Assembly: GCF_014208105.1 (NCBI RefSeq)
Contig: NZ_JACHMQ010000001.1
Span: forward strand, 4,774,001 to 4,838,000
From: Actinomadura coerulea
GTDB lineage: Bacteria > Actinomycetota > Actinomycetes > Streptosporangiales > Streptosporangiaceae
Direction of reading: 5' to 3'
Length of the DNA stretch: 64,000 nucleotides
Positions within the stretch are counted from its first letter, which is position 1; each line of letters begins with the position of its first letter. Shown here one piece after another: positions 25,475 through 35,300 of the stretch. The translations under genes and the position numbers were made by a program. The notes under the pieces were generated by a model. The model saw only the letters and a program-made list of their open reading frames with translations, had not been told where the DNA came from and did no database searches.

Positions 25475-26092
25475 ATGTCCCCCTCGCCCGACGCCGCGCC
25501 CGACGCCGCGACCGACGCCGCGCCCGGCCGCGTCCGCTGGAAGCGGTTCGCCGCGATCGCCGCCCCCGCCGTGGCCGGCGCGGGCGCCCTGGTCCTCATG
25601 ACCGCGCAGGGCGCGGTCGCCTCCTCCTTCGCCGTCTCCGGCGGCAGCTTCAAGGTCAGCGCCGCCTCGCTGAGCGGGCAGGGCTTCGTCCAGTACGGCG
25701 GGGTCGACGAGAGCAAGGACGGCGCCAAGCACCCGGTGCAGGTCTCCGCCATCAGGTCCGCGCAGATCCGCGACATGTGCCAGTCGGTGAAGGTCGGCCC
25801 GTTCACCCTGCGGCTGACCGCCGGCACCGGAGACAAGCCCGTCGAGGCGAACGACCTCGTGCTGGACGTGGAGCAGCTCAACGCCGACGCCACGTTCTCC
25901 GGCATCGAGATCGGCCGGGACGCGAGCACCCTGGACAAGGGCCCGGACGGCGCCCGGGGCCCGGCCGGCATGTTCGGGCAGCAGGCGTCCACGGTCGAGC
26001 TCCGCAACGTCAGGCAGGTCGCGTGGGCGACCACCGCCGGGACCTTCAAGCTGAACGACCTCAGCATGAAGCTCGGCGCCGAGTGCTTCTGA
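25475..26092 (+). CDS. DUF6230 family protein
   Basis: A 205-residue protein with a cytoplasmic Ala/Asp/Pro-rich start, one transmembrane segment (FAAIAAPAVAGAGALVLM) and an exported domain rich in small residues. GGSFKVSAASLSGQGFVQYGG and VELRNVRQVAWATTAGTFKL are the hallmarks of actinobacterial DUF6230 proteins, often mis-annotated as cholesterol esterase. ATG 25475 has GGAGG five to six bases upstream. It is followed four bases later by DUF6114, its usual partner. Function is unknown; a cell-surface or membrane role is likely. Confidence 0.85.
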   Translation: MSPSPDAAPDAATDAAPGRVRWKRFAAIAAPAVAGAGALVLMTAQGAVASSFAVSGGSFKVSAASLSGQGFVQYGGVDESKDGAKHPVQVSAIRSAQIRDMCQSVKVGPFTLRLTAGTGDKPVEANDLVLDVEQLNADATFSGIEIGRDASTLDKGPDGARGPAGMFGQQASTVELRNVRQVAWATTAGTFKLNDLSMKLGAECF

Positions 26093-26096
26093 GGCC

Positions 26097-27152
26097 ATGA
26101 ACTACTCCGCCCCCACCGCTCCCCGCGCGCCGCGCGGATTCCGCCGCTGGCGGCGGACACGCCCCTTCTGGGGAGGCGTGTTCGCCGTCCTCGGCGGCGT
26201 CGAGCTCGTCGCGATCCCGCTGGCCCCGATGCCGCTCATCGTCCACCAGGGCATGGCCGGGGTGGCGAGCTGGCTCATCGGCGCGCTGCTCGTCACCGCG
26301 GGTGTGCTGATGTGGCTCCAGCCCGCCCAGCGGAGCTTCTACGGCATCCTCGCGGTGCTGCTGTCGCTCGCGTCGTTCCTCACGTCCAACTTCGGCGGGT
26401 TCCTCGTCGGGATGCTGCTGGGCCTGCTGGGCGGCGCCCTCGGCTTCGCCTGGTCGCCCGCGCCGGACAGGCCCCGGCCGGGCGCGACGCCGCGGGACGG
26501 CCGCCCCGGGGTGCACGCGGCGCCGCGCGGCGGGCGGCTGACGGCCCTCGCGCTCCCGGCCGTCCTGGGGATTCACCTGCTCGCCCCGTCACCGTCGCCG
26601 TCCTCCTCGGCGACGCCCTCCCCCTCGGCGACGCCGTCCGCGAGCCAGGCGCCGTCCCCGCGGCCCAGCACCAGCGCGACCCCCGCGCCCGGCCCCACGC
26701 CCACCGCCACGCCGTCGCCGACCGCCACGCCCGCCCCGGCCAAGGACGCGGGCACCGGGCCGCGCCTCTACACCGACGCCGGGACGCTGCGCGCCGACTC
26801 GCTGACGATGTCGGGGCTCAGCTACGACGGCGTCGCCTCACTCCCCTCGGCGGGCGGGACCGTGAAGGCGCTGAAGTTCCGCATGTCCAAGGCCGTCCTG
26901 AAGAACGTCGATCAGACGGCCGCGCGCGGCGGCGCCACCGCCCGGACCCGCACCGGCAGCCTGACGCTGACCGGCGACGTCGTCATGTACACGACGAAGA
27001 TGTCGTCCAAGCTGCTGGGAATCCCGGTGACCTTCACCCCGGCGGCGCCTCCGCCGCTGACGCCGCCCTCCATGGTGATGACGGACGTGGTCTCCGAGCA
27101 GCCCGCCGTCACCGCCGGCGGGGCGCAGATCGGCGGCCTCGCCTCCGGCTGA
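26097..27152 (+). CDS. DUF6114 family membrane protein
   Basis: A 351-residue protein. Four hydrophobic segments occupy residues 20-125 (FWGGVFAVLGGVELVAIPL through FGGFLVGMLLGLLGGALGF). Next comes a Ser/Thr/Pro-rich linker, then a C-terminal exported domain with KALKFRMSKAVLKNV and DVVMYTTKMSSKLLGIP. That C-terminal part repeats the DUF6230-like motif pattern and is conserved in the family, so the gene is intact to its stop. Its last 241 bases are read antisense by the convergent kinase gene. Confidence 0.85.
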   Translation: MNYSAPTAPRAPRGFRRWRRTRPFWGGVFAVLGGVELVAIPLAPMPLIVHQGMAGVASWLIGALLVTAGVLMWLQPAQRSFYGILAVLLSLASFLTSNFGGFLVGMLLGLLGGALGFAWSPAPDRPRPGATPRDGRPGVHAAPRGGRLTALALPAVLGIHLLAPSPSPSSSATPSPSATPSASQAPSPRPSTSATPAPGPTPTATPSPTATPAPAKDAGTGPRLYTDAGTLRADSLTMSGLSYDGVASLPSAGGTVKALKFRMSKAVLKNVDQTAARGGATARTRTGSLTLTGDVVMYTTKMSSKLLGIPVTFTPAAPPPLTPPSMVMTDVVSEQPAVTAGGAQIGGLASG

Positions 27153-28600
27153 CCGGGCGCGCCGCCCAGCGCGCCGGTGCCCAGCCTGCCGCGCAGGATG
27201 AAGGCGCCCAGCAGCACCGCCGCCACGACGAGGACGACCGCGACCGTGACGACCACCAGCGTCTTGCGGCGCTCCCCGCGACCGGCGGGCCGGTCGTGGA
27301 CGGGCGGCGGCGGAGGCTGCTGCCAGTTCGTGTACTGCTGCGGCTGCTCCCACGGCGGAGGCGTCTGCGGCGGAAGGCTCGGATGCGGCTGCCGCACCGC
27401 CGGCAGCTGCACGGAAGGATGCTGCACCGACGGGTGCTGGGACGGAGGCTGCTGCACGGACGGGTGCTGGGACGGGGGCGGCGGCGCCCACTCCGGTTCC
27501 AGCAGCGTCCGCGGCTCCGGCTCCGGCCGAGGAGGGGCCGGCGGCGGCCCGTGCGAGGCGCCGCGGTCCTGGAACCGGGCCGGATCGCGGCGGGTCACCG
27601 GTTCCGGTTCGCCGAGGTCGTGGCGCGGCCCCTCCCGGCGGGCGCCGTCCCCCGCGTCCCGGCGCGTGACCGGGTCGAGGTCGTCGGGGTCGAGGACGGT
27701 CTCCGAGGCGCGGTCGGGCAGGTAGCGGACGGACGGCTCGTCCGTCATCGTCTCGTTCGCCCGCGACGGCACCGGCGGGGACGGCCGCGGCATGGCCGCG
27801 ACCTGGGTGAGCAGCGGCAGCGCCTGCGCCGCCGTCATCCGGCCGAACGGCTCGCGCGCGAGCAGCCCCTCCAGCACCCGGCCGAGCGGCCCCGCGTTCC
27901 GCGCGGGCGGCACGGGCTCGGTCAGCGCGGCCTGCAGCGACGACATCGCGTCGGACCGCTCGTACGGGGAGCGGCCCTCCACGGCCGCGTACAGCGTGGC
28001 GCCGAGCGCCCACAGGTCGGACGCGGGGACCGCGCGCTCGCCCTGCACCCGCTCCGGCGCGATGTAGGCGGGCGACCCCATGACCAGGCCCGTCTGGGTG
28101 AGCGTCGAGTCGCCCTCCATCTGCGCGATGCCGAAGTCGGTGAGCACGGCCCGGCCGCTGTCGGTGACCAGCACGTTGCTGGGCTTGACGTCGCGGTGCA
28201 GGATGCCCTTCTGGTGGGCGTGCTGGAGCGCGCCGAGCATCTGCAGCCCGATGTCGGCGACCCGGCGGTGCTCCATCGTGCCGCGCTCGATGATGTCCTG
28301 CAGCGACGGGGCGAGGACCAGCTCCATCACGATCCAGGGCCGGTCCGACTCCTCGACGACGTCGTGGACCGTCACCACCCCGGAGTGGTTCAGCCGCGCC
28401 GACGCGCGGGCCTCGCGGAACGTCCGCTCGTACAGGACGGCGCGCTCCGACTCGCTCAGGCCGGGCGGGAGCACGACCTCCTTCACCGCGACCTCGCGGT
28501 CCAGCATGGTGTCGAAGGCGCGCCACACGGTGCCCATGCCGCCGCGGCCGACCACCGAGTCGAGCCGGTAGCGGTTACCGAGCAGACGTGCCTGTGCCAT
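26912..28600 (-). CDS. Receptor Ser/Thr protein kinase with antisense-derived tail
   Basis: A 562-residue PknB-like kinase. The N-terminal kinase domain has VVGRGGMGTVWRA (P-loop), the lysine in VAVKEV, GILHRDVKPSNVLV (HRD) and DFGIAQ (DFG). A Pro/Gln-rich juxtamembrane segment with repeated QHPSVQ follows, then a transmembrane helix near 446-468. Unlike its two neighbours it has no extracellular sensor domain. The last 80 codons are antisense to the conserved 3' end of DUF6114 and give low-complexity sequence, so the original C-terminus seems lost. Third gene of a kinase operon; 22 bases after the second. ATG 28600 is used. Confidence 0.88.
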   Translation of the reverse strand: MAQARLLGNRYRLDSVVGRGGMGTVWRAFDTMLDREVAVKEVVLPPGLSESERAVLYERTFREARASARLNHSGVVTVHDVVEESDRPWIVMELVLAPSLQDIIERGTMEHRRVADIGLQMLGALQHAHQKGILHRDVKPSNVLVTDSGRAVLTDFGIAQMEGDSTLTQTGLVMGSPAYIAPERVQGERAVPASDLWALGATLYAAVEGRSPYERSDAMSSLQAALTEPVPPARNAGPLGRVLEGLLAREPFGRMTAAQALPLLTQVAAMPRPSPPVPSRANETMTDEPSVRYLPDRASETVLDPDDLDPVTRRDAGDGARREGPRHDLGEPEPVTRRDPARFQDRGASHGPPPAPPRPEPEPRTLLEPEWAPPPPSQHPSVQQPPSQHPSVQHPSVQLPAVRQPHPSLPPQTPPPWEQPQQYTNWQQPPPPPVHDRPAGRGERRKTLVVVTVAVVLVVAAVLLGAFILRGRLGTGALGGAPGQPEARPPICAPPAVTAGCSETTSVITMEGGVSGGGAAGVKVTGIPSSLDDIFVVYMTTSPVSVRLPVRVRAVAPPRAAV

Positions 28601-28622
28601 CTCTAGAAGGTCCCCCCACTGG

Positions 28623-30320
28623 TCATCCCACCCCGGAGGGCTGGAACGTGTCGAGCACATTGTTCACGAGTGCCTCGTTCTCGTTCCACTGGGAGGTGGG
28701 TACCGCCACCACGACGGCGAAGGGCCGGCCGTTCACCATCACGCCGCGGTCCCTCGCGCGCGTGCCGCCCGAGCGGGACCAGGTGAACTCGATGTCGGCC
28801 GCGGGACGCCCGGCGACGGTCGTGCGGGTGATCTCTCCGATCCGCTGGAAGCCCTGGAGCTTGCCGTCGGCGATGGCCTCCCGCTCCCAGGTGACCCAGT
28901 GCTCGTAGGGGTCGCCGGACCACACCGTCCGGTCGACCTGCACGTAGGCGCTGGACGCGGGGTCGGTCCAGATGACGCTGTTGCCCTGGAGCGAGCGCCG
29001 CCACCCGCGCGGGACCGCGATCGTGAAGCCGCTCTCGCGCGCGGGGACGAGCCCGGGGGGGACCGGCCGCCTGCTCGCGCTCGGCGAGGGGGCGGGGTCG
29101 TCCGAGGCCACGGTCGGCGTGCTCGGCGGGGTGGACGTCGTCTGCCCGGCGGCCTGCGGCGCCTGCGACCTCTCCGGCCCTCGGGCCGAGGAGTCCTCGG
29201 GCCAGAGGGCGAACGCGGCGATCGCCAGGACCGCCGCCGCCACGACGACGCCGGCGAGGACCGGCAGCACCGGTGACTTCCCGCGCGGCGGCGCGGCGGG
29301 CGAATGCCCCTGCGTCCACTGCGTGCCCGCTCCGTGCGGGTAGTGATCCGTCGATTCGGGCGGGACGGGCACCGGAACGGACGCCTGCGCGGGCGGCTGC
29401 GCCGATGCGGACGATCCGCCGGAGGGGAGCGTCGCGGTCCAGGTGGCGCCGGCGGCCGCGGCGGCGGCCTCGTTCGCGGCGATCTGCGCGGCGGCCGCGT
29501 CCGCGGCGTGCCCGGAGGCGACCGCCTTCAGCGCCGCCTCGGCCCGGTCCCCGGTCATCCGCCGGACGGGGTCGCGTTCCAGCAGGCCGGTGATGACGGG
29601 CGCCAGCGGCCCCGCGTTCTTCGGCGGCGGGACGTCCTGCGTCATCACGGCGGCGAGGACCGCCATCGCGTCGCTGCGGTGGTGCGGCGCCCTGCCCTCC
29701 GTCGCCGCGTAGAGGGTGGCGCCGAGCGCCCACAGGTCGGACGCGGGGATCGCCGGATCGCCGTTCACCCGCTCCGGGGACATGTACGCGGGCGACCCCA
29801 TGATCAGCCCGGTGCCGGTGAGGGTGGCGTCGCCCGCCACCTGCGCGATGCCGAAGTCGGTGAGCACGGCCCGGTCGTCGCCGGTGACCAGCACGTTCGC
29901 CGGCTTGACATCGCGGTGCAGGACGCCGATCGCGTGCGCCGCCCGCAGCGCCCCCGCGATCTGCGCGCCGATCGTCGCGACCCGTCCGGGCGGGAGCGGG
30001 CCGTCCTCCTCGACGACCTCCTGGAGGGAGCGGGCCCGCACCAGCTCCATGACGATCCACGGCCGGCCGTCCTCGTCCACGACGTCGTGTACGGTCACGA
30101 CGCCCGGATGGTTCAGCCTGGCCGAGGCGCGGGCCTCGCGCAGCGTCCGGCGGTGCCGGTTCTCGCGCTCCTCGTCGCTCAGGCCGGCGGGCAGCACGAC
30201 CTCCTTGACCGCGACCTCGCGGTGGAGGGTCTCGTCGGTGGCGCGCCACACGGTGCCCATGCCGCCGCGTCCGACGACCGATTCGAGCCGGTACCGACCG
30301 GCCAGCAGCCGCCCCTCCAT
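28623..30320 (-). CDS. Receptor Ser/Thr protein kinase
   Basis: A 565-residue kinase. P-loop VVGRGGMGTVWRA, catalytic VLHRDVKPANVLV and TDFGIAQV indicate an active enzyme. After an Ala-rich linker there is a transmembrane helix near 350-372, a Ser/Pro-rich stalk and an extracellular domain of about 140 residues (ESGFTIAVPRGW to NNVLDTFQPSG). That domain is not a PASTA repeat; it resembles the exported lipid- or protein-interaction domains common in actinobacterial kinases and recurs in the next kinase upstream. Its ATG shares a base with the stop of that kinase (TGATG). Confidence 0.92.
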   Translation of the reverse strand: MEGRLLAGRYRLESVVGRGGMGTVWRATDETLHREVAVKEVVLPAGLSDEERENRHRRTLREARASARLNHPGVVTVHDVVDEDGRPWIVMELVRARSLQEVVEEDGPLPPGRVATIGAQIAGALRAAHAIGVLHRDVKPANVLVTGDDRAVLTDFGIAQVAGDATLTGTGLIMGSPAYMSPERVNGDPAIPASDLWALGATLYAATEGRAPHHRSDAMAVLAAVMTQDVPPPKNAGPLAPVITGLLERDPVRRMTGDRAEAALKAVASGHAADAAAAQIAANEAAAAAAGATWTATLPSGGSSASAQPPAQASVPVPVPPESTDHYPHGAGTQWTQGHSPAAPPRGKSPVLPVLAGVVVAAAVLAIAAFALWPEDSSARGPERSQAPQAAGQTTSTPPSTPTVASDDPAPSPSASRRPVPPGLVPARESGFTIAVPRGWRRSLQGNSVIWTDPASSAYVQVDRTVWSGDPYEHWVTWEREAIADGKLQGFQRIGEITRTTVAGRPAADIEFTWSRSGGTRARDRGVMVNGRPFAVVVAVPTSQWNENEALVNNVLDTFQPSGVG

Positions 30321-32161
30321 CAGGCGTCCGCGGGCTTGAAGAACCGGTAGACCGGCTGGAGTTCGGAGTACACCTCGTCCCAGTCGCCGTCAGGGGCCCG
30401 GAGCAGGATCGCGTAGCCGTGCCCCTTCGTCACGAACCCTCGGTTGAGGATGTGCACCCGGCCTCCGTCGCCGTCGTAGGTGAACTCCCAGTCCGCCGAC
30501 TTGTCGCCGTTCCCGGTGTCGGGCACCGGCGGGTGGTTGCCGGTCGCGGCGATCCTGAGCTTCTCGTAGCCGGGCCAGCCGGAGCCGCCCCGCTCCTGCC
30601 GCCGCCAGTCGTCGATCGCGCTCGGGCCGGGGTCGTCGGTCTGGTCGATCTGGATGTAGGTCTTGCGTCCGGGGGCGTAGAAGAAGTCGCCGCCGTTCTT
30701 GCGCTCGGGTCCCTTCCAGTCCTTGGGGACGGGAACGGAGTAGCCGCTGCGGTCGTCGTGCGTCCTGAACCCGGCGGGGAGCGCCGGGCTCGGGTTCTTC
30801 GACTTGACCGGGGAGGACGAGGACGCCTTCCCCGTGACCGGCGGCGTCGAGGCGCTCTTCTTCGCGCCCTTCCCGTCGTCGTCGCCGCCGCTGCTGGCCA
30901 GCGCGATCCCCGCGATGACGAGGATGACGAGCAGCACCACCCCGGCGATGACCAGCACGTTGCGGTTGGACGCGAGCGCCGGCCGTCCGGCGGAGGGGTG
31001 GTGGGTCGTCGGCGGGAAGTGGGTGTCCGGCCCGGGCTCGGGGCCCCGGCTCGGAGCCGTGACCCGCCCGGCGGGCTGGGTGCCGGGGCCCGGCCGCCAC
31101 GAGCGGACCCGGTCGGAGTCGGGCGCGGTCTCGGCGGGGTTCGCGGTCTCCGGCGCGCTCGGCGCGCCCCTCGGGAGGTCGAAGCTGGTGAGCTGGTCGG
31201 GCCGGGCGCCGGCGTCCGCCGGGCGGGGCGACTCGCCCGGGGCCTCCGGCATGGTCGTCTGCGTGCCCGGCGCCTCGTCGACCGGGTACTCGACGGCCAT
31301 CGTCCGCTGCGTGTCGATGGTCTCCTGCCGGACGATGTCGTCCAGCATCCGGCCGGCCTCGATCGCGTCCATCCGCTGGTCGGGGTTCTTGCGCAGCAGG
31401 CCCTCGATGACCGGGACGAGCCGGCCGCCCTTCTCCGGCGGGTCGGGCTCGTCGGAGATCACCGCGACCAGCGCGGCCATCGGCTCGGGGCGCTCGAACG
31501 GCGACTTGCCGTGCAGCATCGCGTACAGGGTGACGCCCAGCGACCACAGGTCGGAGGCGGGGCCGGCGACGCGGCCGCGGGCCCGCTCCGGCGCGATGTA
31601 GGCGGGCGAGCCCATGACGAGCCCGGTCTGGGTGAGGGTGGCGTCGCCCGAGGCGGTCGCGATCCCGAAGTCGGTGAGCACGGCGCGCTCGCCCATCCGC
31701 CCCGTGCCGGTGATCAGCACGTTGCTCGGCTTGACGTCGCGGTGCAGCACCCCGGCCTCGTGCGCGGCGTGCAGCGCGGCGAGCATCTGCCGGGCGATCT
31801 CCGCGGCGCGGCGCGCCTCCATCGGCCCGTCCTGCTTGATCACCTGGTCCAGGGAGCGCGCCTTGATGAGCTCCATGATGATCCAGGGGCGGTCGTCCTC
31901 CTCGACGACGTCGTAGACGGCGACGACGCCGGGGTGGCTGAGCCTGGCCGCGGTGCGGGCCTCACGGAACGTGCGCTTGTGGTGCACGGCGCGTTCCTCA
32001 TCGGTGAGACCATGCGGGAGGATGACCTCCTTCACCGCAACGTCACGACCGAGGACCTCATCGTGCGCCTGCCAGACCGTCCCCATGCCGCCTCGGCCGA
32101 CCTGGGTCACCAGGCGGTAGCGGCGGGCGAGCAACCGCTCACCGGTGGGTTCATTTGGCAT
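30320..32161 (-). CDS. Receptor Ser/Thr protein kinase
   Basis: About 613 residues. Kinase motifs are VGRGGMGTVWQA, VAVKEVIL, VLHRDVKPSNVLI and TDFGIATA. A long Pro/Thr-rich juxtamembrane segment leads to a transmembrane helix near 399-420, a Lys/Ser-rich stalk and an extracellular domain (GYSVPVPKDW to ELQPVYRFFKPADA) homologous in layout to that of the next kinase. ATG 32161 is the likely start; other in-frame starts up to 32215 exist and no clear ribosome-binding site is visible. First gene of the kinase operon, divergent from lysX. Confidence 0.9.
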   Translation of the reverse strand: MPNEPTGERLLARRYRLVTQVGRGGMGTVWQAHDEVLGRDVAVKEVILPHGLTDEERAVHHKRTFREARTAARLSHPGVVAVYDVVEEDDRPWIIMELIKARSLDQVIKQDGPMEARRAAEIARQMLAALHAAHEAGVLHRDVKPSNVLITGTGRMGERAVLTDFGIATASGDATLTQTGLVMGSPAYIAPERARGRVAGPASDLWSLGVTLYAMLHGKSPFERPEPMAALVAVISDEPDPPEKGGRLVPVIEGLLRKNPDQRMDAIEAGRMLDDIVRQETIDTQRTMAVEYPVDEAPGTQTTMPEAPGESPRPADAGARPDQLTSFDLPRGAPSAPETANPAETAPDSDRVRSWRPGPGTQPAGRVTAPSRGPEPGPDTHFPPTTHHPSAGRPALASNRNVLVIAGVVLLVILVIAGIALASSGGDDDGKGAKKSASTPPVTGKASSSSPVKSKNPSPALPAGFRTHDDRSGYSVPVPKDWKGPERKNGGDFFYAPGRKTYIQIDQTDDPGPSAIDDWRRQERGGSGWPGYEKLRIAATGNHPPVPDTGNGDKSADWEFTYDGDGGRVHILNRGFVTKGHGYAILLRAPDGDWDEVYSELQPVYRFFKPADA

Positions 32162-32319
32162 ATCCGCGACCATATCGACTTTTGCTGACAACCTTGGACT
32201 GAGAGTGCAAGCCACATCCCCTTACCCGTACGACGCCCGAGATCACCGCGTGGTTCGCCGCGGGACGGGCGCGCGGGGACGGAGACGTGATCGACGTGCG
32301 ACCCGGTAGGAAGGGGACC

Positions 32320-35300
32320 ATGACCGAGCAGGGCCAGCAGCGCGGCCTGCGGGGCGAGTGGGGGCGGCTGATCCAGGCCGCGCCGACGATCTTCTTCTGG
32401 TACACCCGACTCTCCGGGATCCTGTCGCTGCTCGCATGGGTCTCCTATGGTCTCATCCTTGAGATAGCCGATATCTGGGCGTTGCGATGGATCGGTTATC
32501 TCGGCTGGTTCCCGAGCGTCCCGATCGGCCTGCTGTGGATGCTGCTGTCGATGGGCGTCCGGCGGCGCAAGAAGGCCGCGTGGCGGATCCTCGTCCTGAT
32601 CTTCTGCCTCCCCACCGCGCTCGGCGTCACCGCCGTCCTGACGACGCTGTTCAACCCGGACAAGCCCACCCCCGTCGGTCTGATCGTCACCGCCGCCGTG
32701 TACCTGGCGGTGCTCGGCCTGCTGATCTCCGCGCGCGGCCAGTTCACCACCCTGCCCGACCGGGCCAACAGGCGCCTCGCCACCGTCGTGTTCACCAGCC
32801 TCCTGATCGTGACCTGCGGGATCGGGACGTTCCTGGTCACCCTGACCGACCGCAACTCGCGCGGCGACTTCTGGACGCACCCGCTCTACGCGGTCTCCCA
32901 GACCGTCCTCGGGCCGCGCGTCACCGGCAAGCCGATCGACGTGTCGGTGCCGTTCTGGGTCGACGTGATCCTGTGGGTGCTCGGCACCGGACTGATGATC
33001 GCCACGTTCTGGGCGCTGTTCCGGCCGGGGCGGCGCGACCCCGTCCTCAGCCCCCCGGAGGAACTGGCGGCGCGCGCGCTGCTCGCCGAGTACGGCGACC
33101 AGGACTCCCTCGGCTACTTCGCGCTGCGCCGCGACAAGGACGTCATCGTCGCGCCGAACGGTAAGGCCGCCATCGCCTACCGGGTGGAGGGTTCGGTCTC
33201 CCTGGCCAGCGGCGACCCGCTCGGCGACCCCGAGTCGTGGGACCAGGCGATCGAGGCGTGGCTCGGCGAGTGCCGCGCGCACGCCTGGATCCCCGGCGCG
33301 GTCAGCGTCGGCGAGCGCGCCGCCCGCATCTACAAGCGGCACGGCTTCGACGCGCTGGAACTCGGCGACGAGGCCATCGTCGACCTCACCGACTTCAACC
33401 TGGACGGACGGGAGATGCGGCAGGTCCGCCAGGCCGTCCGGCGCGTCGAGCGGGCCGGGTACACCGTGCGGATCCGCCGCCACTCGCAGATCCCCGGCTG
33501 GGAGATGGCCAAGCTCATCCGCAGCGCCGACGCCTGGCGCGGCGAGGAGACCGAGCGCGGCTTCTCCATGGCGCTCGGCCGGCTCGGCGACCCCACCGAC
33601 GGGCGCTGCGTCATGGTCGAGGCGTTCGACGCCCACGGGGAGCTGCGCGGCCTGCTCAGCTTCGTCCCCTGGGGCCGGGCGGGGCTGTCGCTCGACCTGA
33701 TGCGCCGCGACCGGCTCGCCGAGAACGGCCTCAACGAGTACATGGTCGCCAAGCTCGCCGAGAAGGCCGCCGCGGTCGGCGCGCAGCAGCTGTCGCTGAA
33801 CTTCGCGATGCTGCGCTCGGCGTTCGAGCGCGGCTCCCAGATCGGCGCGGGACCCGTCGCCCGGCTCTACTACCGGTTCCTGTCGTTCGCGTCGAAGTTC
33901 TGGCAGCTGGAGTCGCTGTACCTGTCGAACGCCAAGTACATGCCCGACTGGCGTCCCCGCTTCATCTGCTACGAGCACGGGAGGCACCTCGTCCGGCTGG
34001 GCCTCGCCTACGCCCGCGCCGAGGGGTTCCTGCCGAGCCTGAACCGTCCCAAGCTGGACCGGGCCGCGTCGATGGTCCCGTCCGACGAGCTCGTCGACAA
34101 GATCAAGGAGATCGAGGAGGCCGCGGAGGCGGCCCGCGCCCCGCAGCGCCGGCTGTCGGAGCAGGAGCGGGTCCGGCACGCCAAGCTCGACCAGATCCGC
34201 GCCGCCGGGATGGAGCCGTACGCGCTCGGCTGCAGGCGCACCGACGTCGCCTCCGGCATCCGGGAGCGGCATCCCGGCCTCGCCCCCGACACCCGCACCG
34301 GCGACTCCGTCGCGATCGCCGGGCGGGTCGTCCTCGCCCGCGAGCACGGCCGGCTGATCTTCGTCACGCTGCGGGACGAGACCGGCGACCTCCAGGTCAT
34401 GCTGACCGCCGACGCCCTCGGCGAGGACTCGCTGCGCCTGTGGAAGTCGCTCATCGACCTCGGCGACCAGGTCGGGGTGCGGGGAGAGGTCGTGACGTCC
34501 CGGCGCGGGGAGCTCTCGGTGCTGGCGTCCTCGTGGACGCTCGCCGCCAAGTGCCTGCACCCGCTGCCGAACAAGAGCACCGGGCTGTCGGACCCGGAGG
34601 CCCGCGTCCGGCAGCGGTACGTGGACTTCATCGTCAACGACGAGTCCCGCCGGATGCTGCGGATGCGCGGCGACGCCGTCGCCGCCGTCCGGGACGGCCT
34701 GCGCGCCCGCGGCTACCTGGAGGTCGAGACGCCGATGCTCCAGCCGGTGCACGGCGGCGCCACCGCCCGCCCGTTCACCACCCGCATCAACGCCTACAAC
34801 ATGCAGCTCTACCTGCGGATCGCGCCGGAGCTGTACCTCAAGCGCCTCCTGGTCGGCGGCGCCGGCCGCGTCTTCGAGCTGAACCGCAGCTTCCGCAACG
34901 AGGGCGTCTCGCAGCGGCACAACCCCGAGTTCACGATGCTGGAAGCCTACGAGCCCTACGGCGACTACGACACCATGGCCGAGCTGACCCGCTCCCTCGT
35001 CGTCGACGCGGCCCGCGCCGCCCTCGGCACCACGGTCGTCGTCCGGGACGGCGTCGAGTACGACCTCGCCGAACCGTGGCAGGAGATCACCGTCTACGAG
35101 TCGGTGTCCAAGGCGCTCGGCGAGGAGATCGCCCCGGGCACCCCGCCGGAGCGGGTCCACGCGTTCGCCGAGCGGGCGGGCCTGAACTTCGACCCGCAGT
35201 GGGGGCAGGGCAAGGTCGTCCAGGAGCTGTTCGAGGCGCTGGTCGAGGAGCACCTGGCGGCGCCGACGTTCGTCCGCGACTACCCGGCCGAGACGTCCCC

